Source of the DNA: a virus
Strand: one strand, 5' to 3'
DNA length: 30,425 nucleotides
IMG/VR virus record: IMGVR_UViG_3300025769_000548
Location: 1-30,425 of that record
In this document: piece by piece, positions 9,501-16,814 of the stretch
Numbering within the stretch: the stretch's first letter is position 1
Layout of the letters: every line of letters begins with the position of its first letter
Program-made: the position numbers and the translations under genes
Notes under the pieces: model-generated
Told to the model about the DNA's origin: nothing
Database searches by the model: none
The model's input: only the letters and a program-made list of their open reading frames with translations

Positions 9501-12500
9501 AACTTTATTGGACTTTCTACAGTAAAAGTTTCTGCGGGAACAACGGATGGAATTTTTGTTGGGGTTACACCAGAAACAGAGCATCATGAATTGCTCTATT
9601 TTGTTGGGTTGGGGACAGGTGTATATCACAGTTTAACATTTAATAATCCAGACACAGTAACTGGTAATTTAGAAAAGAACATCGTTACTGTTTCAACTTC
9701 AAGTACGCATGGATTATCTCTTCTTGATAATGTTTTTGTTGAAGTAAAACCAAATATTAATGAAACAATAAAAGTAAAATATAACAAGAGTATTAGAAAA
9801 TTAATTGTCAATGAATATGATTATGTCACATCAGGAATTTCTTCCGAAAATAGAACAATTTCTATAACAGATCATAAACTTTCAACAGGCCAAAAAGTTA
9901 TTAATTTTTTAAATACATCTATTAATGATGATTCTTTTAAAGATGAGGGAGAATATTATGTATACGTTGTTGATAGAAATACAATCAAGTTAACAAATGA
10001 AAAATATGAATTATTCGAAAAAACTCCATCATTTATTGGACTTTCTACTCTTTCTTCAGGATCTTTATCTTTAATAAATCCCCCCTTAAATCTAGTTAAA
10101 AATTCTACGGTTAAATTTGATTTATCGGATTCTTCGTTATCTTATGTTCAAAATAATATTTCATATTCAGCGTTTAGATTTGATTTTTATAGAGATTCTA
10201 GTTATAAAGACATATATGTTACTAATGAGTTAAATTCATTATTCGCAGTATCTTCTGAAGGACAAATTGGAGTAACTGCAGGTGCAAATTATACATTGAC
10301 AGTCAATGATAATACTCCAAATAGACTTTACTATAAATTAACTCCCATTGATTTAAATCAAAATGTAATAGAAAATAAACAAATTTCCGTAGATAAAGAA
10401 GTAGAATTTTTTAATTCTATTTTTCCAATAGATAGTGATTATTCTGGAAAGCATACGGTTACTGGAATTGGATCTACATCTTTTTCATATTTACTTTCAG
10501 TAAAACCAGAAGCATCTGCTTATATTTCAACAAACACATCACTATCATATAATACTACATCATCTAGTGCATATGGACCAATAAAAAATATATCTGTTGG
10601 TAATGGGGGCAAATATTATTCAGAAATTCCAGGAATTTCTGAAATAGTGACTGGAATAGGAACTGGAGCTATTCTTAATGTCTTCAGTGACAGTATTGGT
10701 AAAATTAATTCAGTAAGAATTGATGATATTGGATTTGATTACCCATCAGATTTAACTTTAAAACCTGAAGTATACATTCCACAAATATTAAGAGTTGAAC
10801 AATTATCAAAGTTTAAGTCAATTAGTATAATCACAGATACTCAAGGTGCTACAGGGCCCACTAATATTTTTAGACACAATATACCACCAAAACTTGTTGT
10901 AGTTGATGGAATTACTAACAAAGTTGTGGATGATGCAATTTTGAAAATGAATCTACCTGAAAAAAAGGTAGACATTCTTCAAAATACATTTTCATTATCT
11001 GATGCTATACCAAAATTAATTCCTACAGAAAATGTAACTGGAATTGGATTCACTTCTTTAACATATGACATTTCAACCAAGGAAGTCACTGTTTCTTTGA
11101 CTAACGCTCAAGGACCAAAATTTGCAAATCTCAATCAAAATACCACCGAAGATTTTGTAAATATTAGAGTTGGTGATAATGTTTTAGTAGAAAACGTAAG
11201 TGTTGGAGTAGGAACTACTGGAACTGGATATAATTCTTCAAATTATAATTACAAATTATTCCCAGTGGTAGGTGTTACTACTGCAACAGGAATTGTTACA
11301 TTTAGTATGAGTAGTGTTATTGAGGACGATTATAATCCAGGTAAATTTATTAGTAATTTATCTTCACCTTCATTATTACCAGAAAGACTATTTCCAAAGT
11401 TCTCTATAGAGTTAGATAAAACTGGATTTAAAGAATCCGAAATTGTGAAGTCTGGTTCTAAGACAGGAAAGGTAATAAAATTTGATAGTTTCAATAAATT
11501 AGTTCATATTGAAAGCGCAGACGAATTTTTTATCAATGATACGTTAATTTCAGAATCCTTCGGAACAAAAGCTATAGTAAAAGATAATACTTTCTTTGAA
11601 AGTAGATTAGATTTAGACTATTATTCTATAATTGGAAGAAAATGGTCAAACACCACAGGTTTTATAAGTGATAATTTGCAAAGGGTACATGACAACGACT
11701 ACTATCAATATTTTTCATATGCAGTAAAATCTAAAATTGGTATTGATAAGTGGGATGAAAGTGTAAGTACTCTTAATCATGCTGCAGGATTTAAAAAGTT
11801 TAGTGATTTACAAATTGAATCTTCGGTCCCAACTTCTTTGAGTATGAAACCAACGATTGAAGAAGTTACTACCGTGTTTATTACTCTCGATAATATTGTA
11901 GATTTGAACTGCTATGATAACTTTGATTTAGTTCATGAAAATTTACTTATTTCTGATGGTAATAGGACATTTTCAAATGAAATTAATTTTACATCCACAA
12001 TCTTAACAGATTATGATGAATCTATTTCAAATAGAGTAGTTAATATTGATGATGTCAGTGGAGAGTTTAATAGTAATCCAAGATCAACACCATTTTCGGA
12101 AATATTCAGAACATTAACAGAAGACACAAGATCTCAAAAATTTATCACATACGTTAGAGATAGAACTTTTGTTGGAGAAAGGCAATTGATGGTGGCCACT
12201 GTTCTAACTGATACTGATCGCGCCTTAGGCATGATTAATCAATATGGAACTGTCTATACTCAATCTGATTTAGGATCTCTCGATTATGTGATTGACGGCA
12301 ATGATGGTGTGCTTCGTTTTTATCCGACAAAATATCAATATAATAATTATAATGTTTCGTTCTTTGCATATTCTTTAGAAGATATAGTATCAATATCAAC
12401 AGTATCTTCATCGCATACTGTAGGAATTTCTTCAGAATTAGCAGGAAAACCTCAAGGAAGTATAGCCAGTATAGGATCTTCCGAAATACTTACAGTTGGT

Positions 12501-15500
12501 ACTGCGGTTACAAATTTAGTGGTCATTTCGGGTATTGGAACTACCCTTCCTAGTGTTAGGTCTGCAAAAGTTTTAGTCAATATTGAAGTCGATGATGGTC
12601 AAACTGAATTTAATGAACTTAATGTTATTCATAATGGAACAGATGCACATCTATTAGAATTTGGTCAACTAAATGCACATTCAATTGATACTTTTGGATC
12701 ATCTGGTCTTGGAACATATGGTGCATCAGTTTCTAGTGATAATGAATTGATAATTGAGTTCACTCCATCAGTAGGACTTGGAACAACTGCAGTAATTAGT
12801 GCAAATACTATTACTGTGGGTCTCTCTACAGAAATCTATAATAATCAAAATTCTGGACTTGGTTCTGAGTCTACATTAAGTTCGGGAACATTAATAACAA
12901 AATGTACAGAATTAATAGGTGGTTCTGCAGAGTCTGTTGCAGAATTTTCAAGTGAGTTTGATGCTGCGTATTCAATTATTCAAGTTGCAGATCTTGATAA
13001 TGATATGTATCAAATGTCAGAGGCTATCATTGTTTCTGATGGAACAGATGCTCACATTACAGAATTTGGAAATGTAGAAACTAATCATAGTTTGGGTGAA
13101 ATGACTGGAGGTGTTAATTCAGGAATAACCCAGATTACATTCACTCCTGCTGCTGGAGTTGGAGATCTTCATGTCAAATCATTTACACATGCAATTAAAG
13201 TGGATACTGGAACTGATTCTGGAGAAATTGATTTAGATAACTCCAAATTGATAACAAATTCAGGAACTTACACTGGAACTGAATTAGATGTTAGAAAAGA
13301 TTTTGAAATTCTCCATAAAACATATCCAGTATTTAAGAGAGTATTTGATGGATCTGACAGCAGTTTTGTTGATGTGGTCAATAATAAAATTATTCTACCA
13401 TACCATTTCTTTACAACAGGAGAGAAAGTAGAATACAGACCTAAAACAGGAATTGGTACTAATAGTATAGGTATTGATGATATAACTGTTGGAAGTGGTA
13501 CTACAGATAAATTACCAACTACAGTATATGTAATTAAATTAAGTGAAAGTGAAATTAGATTTGCACAAACCGCTGAAAATGCCCTTAAACCTTTCCCAGA
13601 ACCAATTACAATAACTTCAGTTGGAATTAATAGTGATCATAGCATAACTTCAACTAATCAAAATCAGAGAGTATTAATTTCTATTGATAATTATATACAG
13701 TCTCCTATAGTTTCTACATCAGTAACAACATCTTTAGCAGATCAAGTTTTGATAACAGAGGATTCCGTCAAATTCTCGGGAATAACTTCGTTCTTTAGTG
13801 GTGATTATATTAAGATTGATGATGAAATCATGAGAATACGTGGAGTTGGTATTGGTTCCACTAATGCAATTACGGTCTTTAGAGCCTGGGCAGGAACCTC
13901 ACTTGCTGGACACTCTACGGATAGTTTAGTTACAAAGATCAAAGGAAATTATAATATTATTGGAAATACACTAAACTTTATTGAAGCTCCTTTTGGCAAT
14001 AATCCAATAAGTTCTACAACTAATGCACCATCTGAAAGAGATTGGGAAGGTATTACTACATCATCTTCATTCCATGCAAGAGCGTTTATGAAAACGGGTG
14101 TTGTTGGAGCTACCACAGACACATATGCAGGAAACTACATATTTGACGACATTTCTCAAAACTTTAGTGGAAGTGAGGACACTTATATAATAACTTCAGG
14201 AAATTCAAATGTTGTAGGAATCTCTACTAATAATGCGATAGTATTGATAAATGGTATTTTACAAGAACCAGGACTTAATAATGATTTTACTATAACTGAA
14301 GATTCTGATGTTGGAATAAGTTCTATTAAATTTACGGGAACAGCGAGTGCCACTTCTACTGATCCAAATTCACTTAATGTTCCTGTAGGAGGTATTATAG
14401 TTTCTGTAGCCTCATCTAGAGGACTTGGATATCAACCTTTAATATCTGCAGGTGCAACTGCTGTAATTTCAGTTGGAAATACTGTTGAATCTATTACTAT
14501 TGGAAATACTGGTTCTGGTTATAGATCAAATAACATTTATGAAATTGAAACAACAACAAAATATTCTGTTGGTGTAGGATCTACTAACATTTTACTTTCA
14601 AATACTAATAGTGCCCTTAATGTTATTAATTTGAACACAAGTTCTACTAATACTATTGCAATTGGTACATACATTAAAGAAACAACATCTATTGTTTCTA
14701 TAGCAAATACATTTGTTGGTATTGGTTCCACTTCTCCATATGAAATACCTGCAGGCACTTCAGTGAAGATTCAGATAGAGAATCCGGATGTCGGTATTGT
14801 AAATGTTGGTGTTGCTACGACTTCTTTGGGTATTGTGAATGTAACTCATGTCGGTTTTAGTACAATAAATGCAGGATTTGTTACGTCTGTGACAATAACA
14901 AATGGTGGAGATGGATTCTCATCAACAAATCCCCCATATGTAATATTTGATGAACCTCTCCCATATTCCAACATACCTTTAGTTTATAGTGAAACTTCTG
15001 TTGGAAGTGGAGGAACACAGGCAAAAGTTAATATTACTGTTGGACAAGGTTCTAGTGTGATTGATTTTGAAATCATTAATCAAGGTTATGGATATGGTCA
15101 AGGACATGTGCTTACCATTCCTACAGGAGGTATTACCGGTATTCCTACAGATTCTTCAATTGGAACATCATTTGAAGAATTTAAATTGACAATACAAGAA
15201 ACATTAACTGATGAATTTTCTGCATGGTTTATCGGTGAAATAGAACCACTTGATGATTTCTCCGATCTTTTTGATGGATCCAGAAAAACATTCTCATTAT
15301 TTAGATCTGGAAATAGATTGTCAGTTCAGTCTGATTATGGATCAATTGTAAACGTTGATGATGTCTTAATTGTTTTCATTAATGATATTTTACAAATTCC
15401 TGGCGATTCCTATACATTTAGTAGTGGAAGCACAATTACTTTTAGTGAAGCTCCAAAATCCGGAGATAGATTAAAGGTATTGTTCTATAAAGGAACGAGT

Positions 15501-16796
15501 GGAACTGATGTATTGCCAAAAGAAGTTACTAATGAAGTGCATGAGGGTGATGAGTTAATAATAAATTATGATAAATCTTTAAATCAAAACAAATTTAATC
15601 AACAAGACAATAGATCTGTTTATAGTGTACTTAGTTCTGGAACAGTTAAAACAAATTCATATTATGGTCCAGGACTATTATCAGACTCTTCTATTCATAG
15701 ACCTGTTACTCTTTGCAAGCAAACTGAAGATAAAATGATCGAAGGGTTTGTAGTAAATAAAGATCGTGAGCAGTATGAACCAATCATTTTCCCCACAGCA
15801 CATTTAATTACTAATATTGGAATAGGTTCTACAATAGCATTTGTTGATAATATTCGACCATTCTTCAATCCATCAAATGAAGCATCTAATTTAGATTTCC
15901 AAAATGATATAATTATTGTAGAAAATGGAGAAAAGGTTTCTGCAGCTGCTACTGCAATAGTTGGAGATGACACTCTAATTCAATCTATTGTTATTTCTGA
16001 AAATGGTGTTGGTTATAGTACAGCAACTGTGAGCATTGCAAGCACTGATGGTACTTTGGGTGTTGGAACAACAGCAGTAGCTAAAGCATACGCTATTATA
16101 AGTATTGGTGGAACAATAAATTCCATAGCTATTACAACATCTGGAATAGGTTATACGAATACAAATCCACCATCAGTGTTAATTTCGCCACCACAATTTG
16201 AACAAGAAACTAATAAAGTTGTATCTTTTGAAGGCGATTTTGGTATTATTGTTGGTGTTGGAACAACTAATGTTGGGGTTTCTACTGGAATAGCATTTGA
16301 TTTAATAATACCTCAAGATTCTTATTTGAGAGATACTTCAATTGTCGGAACTGCAACAACATTAACAGGATTAAAAGAGGGTTATTACTTTACTGTCTTT
16401 AATTCAAACGTTGGATATGGTGTGACTTCACTTGATGAAAATAATGAAATAGTTGGAATTGGAACCACTTGTTTAGATAATGTTTATAGAGTTTCTGGAA
16501 TCACCACTGCTCTTGAAAGAGATATAATAGGATATGGTTCAACTTATGTGACACGAGTTATTGTTAGCATTTCGACTTATTATGGATTGGATAGTGATAT
16601 TCCATCTCCAGATCAAGTTGTTTCCGGATTTACCACAGATTTCTTTGGTAAATATAGTTGGGGAAGGTTAATGCTTTCTCAAAGAACTGGAGTAATAACT
16701 TATTCAGCACAAACAAATAATGGTGTTGTTGGAATTAATACTGGATCTTTTGTGAGGAGAAAAAATTCTTTAAAATTTAGAAATTATACCACATAA
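3507..16796 (+). CDS. Giant virion structural protein (4,429 aa) in the gp7 position
   Basis: This single uninterrupted frame fills 44% of the window. The N-terminus (MAEQRVKVSQIVSNQLPEYV...YPQFVQFLTQYYQ, then FYSIKGTDASFKILFKALFG at about residues 196-215) is the usual opening of large cyanophage baseplate or virion proteins. A YHYH-type domain follows (about residues 1180-1385), then two EF-hand/dockerin-like loops (1647-1658 and 1804-1815). A conserved core has NLQRVHDNDYYQYFSYAVKS and LNHAAGFKKFSDL at about residues 2720-2775. The end, FFGKYSWGRLMLSQRTG to RNYTT, is also typical of such proteins. Much of the rest is Ser/Thr/Gly/Ile-rich beta modules repeated several times. Its position between gp6 and gp8 matches T4 gp7 (1,032 aa), the central wedge protein, but I cannot show homology to gp7. 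A role as wedge protein with fibre-like arms is an inference. Confidence 0.9.
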   Translation: MAEQRVKVSQIVSNQLPEYVRLQYPQFVQFLTQYYQGQEYPGAPLDLIQNIDSYIKINENGNTVGFTSLSNDIDVIDNSIQVDNTSGFPEKYGLLKINDEIITYSGTTSTSFTGCVRGFSGITSFTSSDNIEDLVFSNSEASSHSEGDNVENLSRLFLQEFFKKIKKQYLYGLGDQKLTDNLNKSQFIRSAKDFYSIKGTDASFKILFKALFGENVEIVRPSDYVISPSNAIYQKTKDLVAEFISGDPYDLVNKTLYQSGDENIPEAYSPVSNVEKISTGSLNKDYYRITIDGSYLKKEGSNTESIYDNFSIHPKTKCIGEIGIGQTFIDVDSTVGFPNSGSLDVVYNDFTTDTITYSNKTINQFLDVSVISKRILDGSDIDYSSFAYSAGLGRTDGIKLRIRSVIGGYNIPKVTYQQNIGSKIKIKSLGKIGNKLKENNWIFNNSQSYNVESLELIDSRNFVYRLTTIDDNILRVGDTLRLKSLNDVFLTDDFTVTTIINNKISLIRGSDVENPNGIVSVNRILNKVKTNIHPQLSKFTANVQNVYIDNDDDSVLVASNSLPYFESPTNPDIQKIILSGLVANNQTTLKVTEDFDHNFFTGDSIYYTPNKDNNGNVISKIFDEGLYFVHRVDSNNVKLAKSGSDLYNEKYVTIDDLSGKANVDITNHIIEKYAFNGKIIEPQKLIRKIPNIHNQRDDEVNEKSLATKAGATGIFINGVEILNYKSHSYVHYGEIEEINLTSPGFGYDVINPPLLSISDSVGSGATGVCGVKGNFVDIDLIDGGFDYLDIPSIQITGGNGKSAKASANTTFVDHTLSFDSSNLLDISVDFELRSGFGGISTETSKIGFSTYHRFKNGESVVYKTLGGNAVTGLSTDSTYYVNVVNDYDIKLHLSKGDALASSGTGINTISLSDFGTGNHSFTAIPKLSVSSIRIIDPGFDYENKKRMCSSAGINTSINTIDILNHGYKTGEIIRYSFNETSIGGLSTTKDYIVTTINNDSFKLSDVGIGSDLKYLYFNRNVFKNLTSSGSGLHTFNYPEISVKVIGKVGVTSIGEDTFEAKVQPIVRGELTSIHLTNNGQNYGTSRILNLKRLPKVSLISGTDAALKPVILNGQIVNVVILNSGKDYTSIPDLIVRGTGTSGKLVPILKDGAIVDVKISRPGVGYEQNSTSIEVLPAGNNAEFESVIQSWRVNEVRKNLSNVKDDDIFVSPSMNDGKGLQCYFAYGPRNLRKLVYSTDRGGRILYGRNDLRIVNGLESSNINHSPIIGWAYDGSPIYGPYGYKTNKGTGGVTQLKSGYTLKLSPNRPPLVNFPEGFFVEDFEWSYSSSEDTLDENNGRFCITPEFPNGIYAYFTTFDAIPSEDGVFKNFKAPTFPYVIGNSYHKTPDEFNFKKRSNQDDINLNDFNISRNTYPYLLSNDNSGYDYLVESYKFTDQDPTITSVNRGNITSIGIVSEGINYQVDDTVVLDASTTSRDFGQSNKVSLIGGVGVSSISCETFIVPNLEFYPNGSTVVAVHTTNHNISNNEALNVVGLSTEKYIKPGQYTVGISSLTFELQNTLNAQNITGIVTYINIKANTTSFFSDLKFVEPNDVYNLYANKTYTESVRVLLPQVGTAITSKALDPESNPTRFTDAAVYDYIWDNYDEFDVDGDGVVSFNDAIVIVRHLYGDEVKERGAFSGNRIFSTGGGISGIGYSGVPAAATRTTNREVRDFLDFRSFHSREGNIGVSTNVITGIQTGYLFYGSDPDNVVRGKVSIGQSVNSTFVAAGTTVTAIGKNSITISNTTTNTETQVGTSITFGNGLYDVDGNGQITVFSDGIMIARVFGPSEFKNPSDNGIAGFATDNTIFDTLKVLNIDPDLGRIRVLRTGNGTYSGVFGSNSELVERSRKVEIPFIGISTVNDSRKTYEYYFNPTESIGIGEDISAGAGTTITFTNPGAGQTQVFVPTRAIYLPYHTLRTGDKVVYKTNIGDTIGVSTVSGGSSVPLTQYSELYVGKINDNFIGLSTVKVSAGTTDGIFVGVTPETEHHELLYFVGLGTGVYHSLTFNNPDTVTGNLEKNIVTVSTSSTHGLSLLDNVFVEVKPNINETIKVKYNKSIRKLIVNEYDYVTSGISSENRTISITDHKLSTGQKVINFLNTSINDDSFKDEGEYYVYVVDRNTIKLTNEKYELFEKTPSFIGLSTLSSGSLSLINPPLNLVKNSTVKFDLSDSSLSYVQNNISYSAFRFDFYRDSSYKDIYVTNELNSLFAVSSEGQIGVTAGANYTLTVNDNTPNRLYYKLTPIDLNQNVIENKQISVDKEVEFFNSIFPIDSDYSGKHTVTGIGSTSFSYLLSVKPEASAYISTNTSLSYNTTSSSAYGPIKNISVGNGGKYYSEIPGISEIVTGIGTGAILNVFSDSIGKINSVRIDDIGFDYPSDLTLKPEVYIPQILRVEQLSKFKSISIITDTQGATGPTNIFRHNIPPKLVVVDGITNKVVDDAILKMNLPEKKVDILQNTFSLSDAIPKLIPTENVTGIGFTSLTYDISTKEVTVSLTNAQGPKFANLNQNTTEDFVNIRVGDNVLVENVSVGVGTTGTGYNSSNYNYKLFPVVGVTTATGIVTFSMSSVIEDDYNPGKFISNLSSPSLLPERLFPKFSIELDKTGFKESEIVKSGSKTGKVIKFDSFNKLVHIESADEFFINDTLISESFGTKAIVKDNTFFESRLDLDYYSIIGRKWSNTTGFISDNLQRVHDNDYYQYFSYAVKSKIGIDKWDESVSTLNHAAGFKKFSDLQIESSVPTSLSMKPTIEEVTTVFITLDNIVDLNCYDNFDLVHENLLISDGNRTFSNEINFTSTILTDYDESISNRVVNIDDVSGEFNSNPRSTPFSEIFRTLTEDTRSQKFITYVRDRTFVGERQLMVATVLTDTDRALGMINQYGTVYTQSDLGSLDYVIDGNDGVLRFYPTKYQYNNYNVSFFAYSLEDIVSISTVSSSHTVGISSELAGKPQGSIASIGSSEILTVGTAVTNLVVISGIGTTLPSVRSAKVLVNIEVDDGQTEFNELNVIHNGTDAHLLEFGQLNAHSIDTFGSSGLGTYGASVSSDNELIIEFTPSVGLGTTAVISANTITVGLSTEIYNNQNSGLGSESTLSSGTLITKCTELIGGSAESVAEFSSEFDAAYSIIQVADLDNDMYQMSEAIIVSDGTDAHITEFGNVETNHSLGEMTGGVNSGITQITFTPAAGVGDLHVKSFTHAIKVDTGTDSGEIDLDNSKLITNSGTYTGTELDVRKDFEILHKTYPVFKRVFDGSDSSFVDVVNNKIILPYHFFTTGEKVEYRPKTGIGTNSIGIDDITVGSGTTDKLPTTVYVIKLSESEIRFAQTAENALKPFPEPITITSVGINSDHSITSTNQNQRVLISIDNYIQSPIVSTSVTTSLADQVLITEDSVKFSGITSFFSGDYIKIDDEIMRIRGVGIGSTNAITVFRAWAGTSLAGHSTDSLVTKIKGNYNIIGNTLNFIEAPFGNNPISSTTNAPSERDWEGITTSSSFHARAFMKTGVVGATTDTYAGNYIFDDISQNFSGSEDTYIITSGNSNVVGISTNNAIVLINGILQEPGLNNDFTITEDSDVGISSIKFTGTASATSTDPNSLNVPVGGIIVSVASSRGLGYQPLISAGATAVISVGNTVESITIGNTGSGYRSNNIYEIETTTKYSVGVGSTNILLSNTNSALNVINLNTSSTNTIAIGTYIKETTSIVSIANTFVGIGSTSPYEIPAGTSVKIQIENPDVGIVNVGVATTSLGIVNVTHVGFSTINAGFVTSVTITNGGDGFSSTNPPYVIFDEPLPYSNIPLVYSETSVGSGGTQAKVNITVGQGSSVIDFEIINQGYGYGQGHVLTIPTGGITGIPTDSSIGTSFEEFKLTIQETLTDEFSAWFIGEIEPLDDFSDLFDGSRKTFSLFRSGNRLSVQSDYGSIVNVDDVLIVFINDILQIPGDSYTFSSGSTITFSEAPKSGDRLKVLFYKGTSGTDVLPKEVTNEVHEGDELIINYDKSLNQNKFNQQDNRSVYSVLSSGTVKTNSYYGPGLLSDSSIHRPVTLCKQTEDKMIEGFVVNKDREQYEPIIFPTAHLITNIGIGSTIAFVDNIRPFFNPSNEASNLDFQNDIIIVENGEKVSAAATAIVGDDTLIQSIVISENGVGYSTATVSIASTDGTLGVGTTAVAKAYAIISIGGTINSIAITTSGIGYTNTNPPSVLISPPQFEQETNKVVSFEGDFGIIVGVGTTNVGVSTGIAFDLIIPQDSYLRDTSIVGTATTLTGLKEGYYFTVFNSNVGYGVTSLDENNEIVGIGTTCLDNVYRVSGITTALERDIIGYGSTYVTRVIVSISTYYGLDSDIPSPDQVVSGFTTDFFGKYSWGRLMLSQRTGVITYSAQTNNGVVGINTGSFVRRKNSLKFRNYTT
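3715..3905 (+). other. IDDEI...RG beta module, copy in giant N-terminus
   Basis: The encoded segment has the pattern SIQVDNTSGFP...LLKINDEIITYSG...FTGCVRG. Related segments occur at 13735-13945 of the same gene (GDYIKIDDEIMRIRG...AWAG), in the DUF4815 protein (25230-25445, YARIQNEIISYTG...LTGITRG) and in the gp15 C-terminus (29965-30150). A shorter, divergent relative is at 4465-4610. It looks like a small all-beta unit used repeatedly in virion proteins; the alignment is by eye. Confidence 0.55.
5265..6620 (+). repeat. Protein-level repeats in giant: three 'TGD-x-V-x-Y' modules with GxGY repeats between
   Basis: Three diverged copies share the order His/aromatic, TG(D/E), hydrophobic, Tyr, then 'GLS', 'YYV' and 'IKL'. 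They are FDHNFFTGDSIYYTPN to NNVKLA (5280-5430), YHRFKNGESVVYKTLGG to YDIKLHLS (6055-6190) and LNHGYKTGEIIRYSFN to NDSFKLSD (6390-6520). Further copies lie at 9345-9605 (LPYHTLRTGDKVVYKT), 9850-10090 (ITDHKLSTGQKVINFL) and 13380-13650 (LPYHFFTTGEKVEYRP). Between and after them are GxGY-type repeats (SPGFGYDVINPPLLSI at about 5725; DPGFDYENKK at about 6312). DNA identity between copies is low, so these are old duplications. Confidence 0.6.
7050..7660 (+). other. YHYH-type domain within the giant protein
   Basis: The domain core is GWAYDGSPIYGPYGY (from base 7308, residue 1268), preceded by GLQCYFAYGPRNLRKLVYST and followed by LDENNGRFCITPEFPNGIYAYF and FPYVIGNSYH. The GWAYDG.PIYGPYGY and PY.IG signatures are those of the YHYH domain family. 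The eponymous YHYH tetrapeptide reads YAYF here, so the second His is lost. I recall this YAYF version from cyanophage structural proteins. The function in virions is unknown; the family is often linked to secreted or surface proteins. Confidence 0.75.
8412..8510 (+). other. EF-hand/dockerin-like calcium loop 1 in giant protein
   Basis: Residues 1647-1658 read DVDGDGVVSFND, followed by AIVIVRHLYGD. Acidic ligands fall at loop positions 1, 3, 5 and 12, with Ser at 9 and Gly at 6. This fits a dockerin-type EF-hand loop and its following helix. Calcium binding is inferred from the loop pattern. Confidence 0.7.
8907..8985 (+). other. EF-hand/dockerin-like calcium loop 2 in giant protein
   Basis: Residues 1804-1815 read DVDGNGQITVFS, followed by DGIMIARVFG. 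Ligand positions 1, 3 and 5 (Asp, Asp, Asn), Gly 6 and Ile 8 fit. Position 12 is Ser with Asp immediately after, so the loop is less canonical than copy 1. The DGxxIxRxFG helix matches the segment often found after such loops. The pair is separated by about 145 residues instead of the compact spacing of a true dockerin. Confidence 0.6.
12570..13205 (+). repeat. Tandem duplicated 'DGTDAH' module in giant protein
   Basis: Two adjacent segments match: LNVIHNGTDAHLLEFGQLNA...ELIIEFTPSVGLGTTAV (about 12570-12835) and AIIVSDGTDAHITEFGNVET...QITFTPAAGVGDLHV (about 12960-13205). They share GTDAH, EFG and the I.FTP..G.G spacing over about 80-90 residues. The copies are too diverged to form a DNA direct repeat, which indicates an old internal duplication of a beta domain. 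No function can be assigned. Confidence 0.65.
14185..15510 (+). repeat. Two 'INGILQ-PG' fibre-like modules in giant C-terminal region
   Basis: The copies are AIVLINGILQEPGLNNDFTI...SIKFTGTA (about 14235-14345) and VLIVFINDILQIPGDSYTFS...ITFSEAPKSGDRLKVLFYKG (about 15360-15500). The pattern vfING.LQ.PG..Yt......itF..aP..Gd.v is common in phage tail fibre and virion proteins, where it forms a short beta domain. GxGY repeats lie between them (for example TNGGDGFSSTNPPYVIF at about 14900). Confidence 0.6.
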
Positions 16797-16799
16797 ATA
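16792..16799 (+). promoter_or_regulatory. Putative late promoter upstream of gp8
   Basis: CATAAATA matches seven of eight bases of the T4 late consensus and contains the TAA stop codon (16794-16796) of the giant gene. Only 15 nt separate it from the gp8 ATG, so any leader would be very short. That makes this copy less certain than those before gp25 and gp15. Confidence 0.45.
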
Positions 16800-16814
16800 A
16801 CTAAAAACATAAAA

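Noticed and set aside
3507-16796. The giant frame as a non-phage surface adhesin or cellulosome component because of dockerin-like loops
   Set aside because: The operon context (gp25-gp6 before, gp8 after) and cyanophage-type N- and C-terminal blocks place it in the virion. There is no signal peptide or anchor.
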